A program made the translations under genes and the position numbers. This document shows, piece after piece, positions 12,342 to 14,400 of a DNA stretch of 14,400 nt. The notes below the pieces were generated by a model. The model searched no databases, was not told the DNA's origin, and was given only the letters and a program-made list of their open reading frames with translations. How positions within the stretch are numbered: the stretch's first letter is position 1; each line of letters begins with the position of its first letter. Origin of the DNA: a bacterium (GTDB lineage Bacteria; JAJRZV01); the NCBI GenBank assembly GCA_024275095.1, contig JAJRZV010000026.1, positions 1 through 14,400 on the forward strand, in the 5' to 3' direction.

Positions 12342-14400
12342 ATGAAGGGCATGAAAAGGTTTAAACAGCTCGTCGTGTTGCTTTTGATCGTTGGATTGGC
12401 GGCGGTTGTAGGGGGTGGTTCCTACGCCGTGTATGTGCTCAGGGATATTCCTCCGGTGGACAGACTCATTTCTTTTCAACCCCAGGAGCTCAACAAAGTC
12501 ACTGATTTCCAGGGAAATGTGCTGACGTACAGAGGGAGTGTGAAAAGAATTTTTGTTTCACTTGACAGAATTCCTGAAATCGTTCAGCACGCATTTGTCG
12601 CGGCAGAGGATGCTGAGTTCTACAGTCACAGGGGCATTAATCTGAGGGGTGTGGTTAGAGCTCTGATCAAGGACATTATGACGGGAACATTCCGGCAGGG
12701 AGGAAGTTCAATTACCCAACAACTCGCGCGCACGCTACTTCTCTCCCGCGAGCGCACCATTGTCCGAAAGATCAAAGAGGTTTATCTTGCATATCAATTG
12801 GAGAAATACCTTACAAAGGACAGAATCTTAGAACTTTATCTCAATCAGATTTACCTTGGAGAGGGTGCCTACGGAGTCGAGGCCGCGAGCCTTACCTATT
12901 TTGGAAAAAGTATAACGGAAGTGACATTGCCGGAAGCCGCACTTCTCGCCGCACTTCCGAAGGCTCCCAGTTATTATTCTCCTTACAGACATCCCAAGGA
13001 GGCCATGAGACGACGGGCTTATGTGCTGAAACGCTTGAAAGAAGAAAAATACATCACGGAGGAAGAGTACAGAGAAGCCCTTGCTTCCCCTCTTGTGTTG
13101 AAGAGAAGATGGCCCACACTACGTTGCAACGCTGAATATTTTGTTGACGTGGTTTTGAAAAAGATCAGGGCGGTTATCTCTGAAGAACGCTGGAGGAGGG
13201 GAGGGCTGGTGATACCGACAACCCTGGATATGGGAATCCAGTGTGCTGCTTCTCGAGCTCTTAAAAAGGGCCTGGTGGAGTTCAGCCTCAGGCAGGAATA
13301 CCGGTATCCTTACGTGAGCCTTCCCGAGAACCTGTGGAATGAATTTGTGGCTTTTGCAGCGAAGAGGGAATTGTATTCTTCCCCGCCCACACGTGTAATC
13401 ACCCCTCAGGGAGAGGTAAGGTTTGCCGCGCCGGTCAGTCATTTTGGACGTATCGCAGATGTGTACACGGGTGTTGTTACCGGGGTGATTCAAAATGATG
13501 AGAAAAGGGTTCTATGGGTGAACGTGGGAGGGCATCCAATAAAATTCACGCCGGATGACCTGGCATTTTCTCTTGATGTCTCTGGTTTTGATAAGACACT
13601 TTTTGAGAGCGTGGAAGCCGGCGACATTCTCTTTGTTGCTGTCGGTGAGGACATGAAGTTCCATCCGCGGTTCTATGTGTATCTTGAGCCCTATGCAGAA
13701 GGTGCAGTGATGGTAATGGAAAATGCAAGCGGTGCCGTGCGTGCGGTTGTCGGAGGTTTTGACTACCGGCGTTCTGCTTTTAACAGGGCGGTAGATGCAC
13801 TGCGTCAGACAGGCTCGGCATTTAAACCCGTGGTTTATACAACAGCACTGGAGGAGGGCTTTACACCATCCACGCCTGTTCCCGACGCGCCACTGGTGTT
13901 TAGAGACGTTCAAAAAGATGAAACGTGGAAACCGAAAAATTACGAGGAGCGTTTTGAAGGAGTGGTTCCCTTGCGTACAGCACTGGCAAAATCCATCAAC
14001 AGCGTGTCCGTGTACATTGCCTCTCGTGTGGGAGTGGACAAGATCATTCGTACTGCACGGAGACTGGGTATTCGTTCTCCATTGAACAATGACCTTTCCA
14101 TGTCCTTGGGTTCCTCGAGTTTGACACTTGAGGAGATGACGGCTGTGTTTTCTGTGTTTCCCAATCTCGGGCTAAAAAGGCCCTTGCAGTATATTCAAAA
14201 AGGTTTTTATCACACTGCCGGTCTTTCAGCAGAGGTAAATGCCGAACAGAAAGATGAAACCAAAAAAGTGCTTGACCCCGCTGTAGCCTACGTAATGGCC
14301 TCCATGCTTCGAAATGTAATTACCGAGGGCACTGGCTGGAGGGCAAGGGTACTTCACTTCGAGGTTGGAGGCAAAACCGGGACGACCGATGAACAGCGAG
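12342..14400 (+). CDS. Bifunctional class A penicillin-binding protein, PBP1A-like (3' end beyond window)
   Basis: The frame is open for 686 codons to the right edge. It encodes a cytoplasmic start, one membrane anchor (about 9-32) and then extracytoplasmic enzymes that polymerise and crosslink peptidoglycan. The GT51 glycosyltransferase shows EDAEFYSH (89-96, catalytic E89), GGSSITQQLAR, RKIKEVYLAYQLE, ELYLNQIYLG and AALPKAPSYYSP. A linker with an OB-like stretch follows (VYTGVVTGVIQN and onward). The penicillin-binding transpeptidase shows the active-site SAFK (S492-K495), SIN (S551-N553) and KTGTT (678-682). The start ATG 12342 follows GGAG (12331-12334) by seven bases; a second in-frame ATG lies at 12351. 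It is transcribed away from dnaA. The last part of the transpeptidase domain lies outside the window. Confidence 0.93.
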   Translation, partial: MKGMKRFKQLVVLLLIVGLAAVVGGGSYAVYVLRDIPPVDRLISFQPQELNKVTDFQGNVLTYRGSVKRIFVSLDRIPEIVQHAFVAAEDAEFYSHRGINLRGVVRALIKDIMTGTFRQGGSSITQQLARTLLLSRERTIVRKIKEVYLAYQLEKYLTKDRILELYLNQIYLGEGAYGVEAASLTYFGKSITEVTLPEAALLAALPKAPSYYSPYRHPKEAMRRRAYVLKRLKEEKYITEEEYREALASPLVLKRRWPTLRCNAEYFVDVVLKKIRAVISEERWRRGGLVIPTTLDMGIQCAASRALKKGLVEFSLRQEYRYPYVSLPENLWNEFVAFAAKRELYSSPPTRVITPQGEVRFAAPVSHFGRIADVYTGVVTGVIQNDEKRVLWVNVGGHPIKFTPDDLAFSLDVSGFDKTLFESVEAGDILFVAVGEDMKFHPRFYVYLEPYAEGAVMVMENASGAVRAVVGGFDYRRSAFNRAVDALRQTGSAFKPVVYTTALEEGFTPSTPVPDAPLVFRDVQKDETWKPKNYEERFEGVVPLRTALAKSINSVSVYIASRVGVDKIIRTARRLGIRSPLNNDLSMSLGSSSLTLEEMTAVFSVFPNLGLKRPLQYIQKGFYHTAGLSAEVNAEQKDETKKVLDPAVAYVMASMLRNVITEGTGWRARVLHFEVGGKTGTTDEQR

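Noticed and set aside
1-14400. tRNA, rRNA, CRISPR array, transposon or phage genes
   Set aside because: No cloverleaf, repeat-spacer pattern, terminal inverted repeats or transposase motifs were seen in either strand.

Overview
The window is a piece of bacterial chromosome around the replication origin. A leftward block of nine genes (dnaA first) fills positions 1 to about 12108. One rightward gene, a class A penicillin-binding protein, fills 12342 to the right edge. dnaA is followed by dnaN, and DnaA-box-like sites of the form TTTTCCACA lie both upstream of dnaA and between dnaA and dnaN. The lineage cannot be fixed from this sequence. A ferredoxin:NADP+ transhydrogenase pair (NfnAB) points to anaerobic metabolism. 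A TreT-type trehalose synthase is best known from thermophiles. The secreted FecR-domain protein and PBP1A fit a walled bacterium. A spirochaete-like or other deep-branching diderm is a low-confidence guess. Base composition looks even across the window and I see no sign of recent transfer, phage, insertion sequences, tRNA, rRNA or CRISPR.

Layout from the origin leftward (minus strand): dnaA (12108-10780); an intergenic stretch dense in DnaA boxes (10572-10779); dnaN (10571-9450); a secreted FecR-domain protein (9447-8485); a fused trehalose-6-phosphate synthase/phosphatase (8477-6354); trehalose synthase TreT (6270-5053). Spacings of a few bases suggest that dnaN, the FecR gene and the trehalose genes are cotranscribed. 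Then comes nfnA-nfnB (4967-2689), coupled by a one-base overlap and closed by a hairpin terminator. Last is an AAA+ ATPase (2573-1167) followed by a VWA-domain protein that starts at TTG 1170 and runs off the left edge. Rightward from the origin is the bifunctional PBP1A, cut by the right edge just after its KTGTT motif.

How the genes fit together: DnaA and DnaN start and process replication, and the PBP builds peptidoglycan. OtsAB and TreT give two chemically different routes to trehalose, from glucose 6-phosphate and from free glucose. NfnAB balances NADH, NADPH and reduced ferredoxin. The AAA+/VWA pair resembles the MoxR and Mg-chelatase I/D type of remodelling machine, with an unknown target.

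The most striking observation is at the end of otsAB. The reading frame stops at TAA 6356-6354, but the same frame continues with 28 codons whose translation looks like the missing C-terminus of a trehalose-phosphatase. That extension ends in an ATGA overlap with the treT start. Other points are the two-part origin with a possible DnaA-trio element, a perfect 16-bp palindrome inside the candidate dnaA promoter, and the replacement of recF next to dnaN by a FecR and trehalose cluster.
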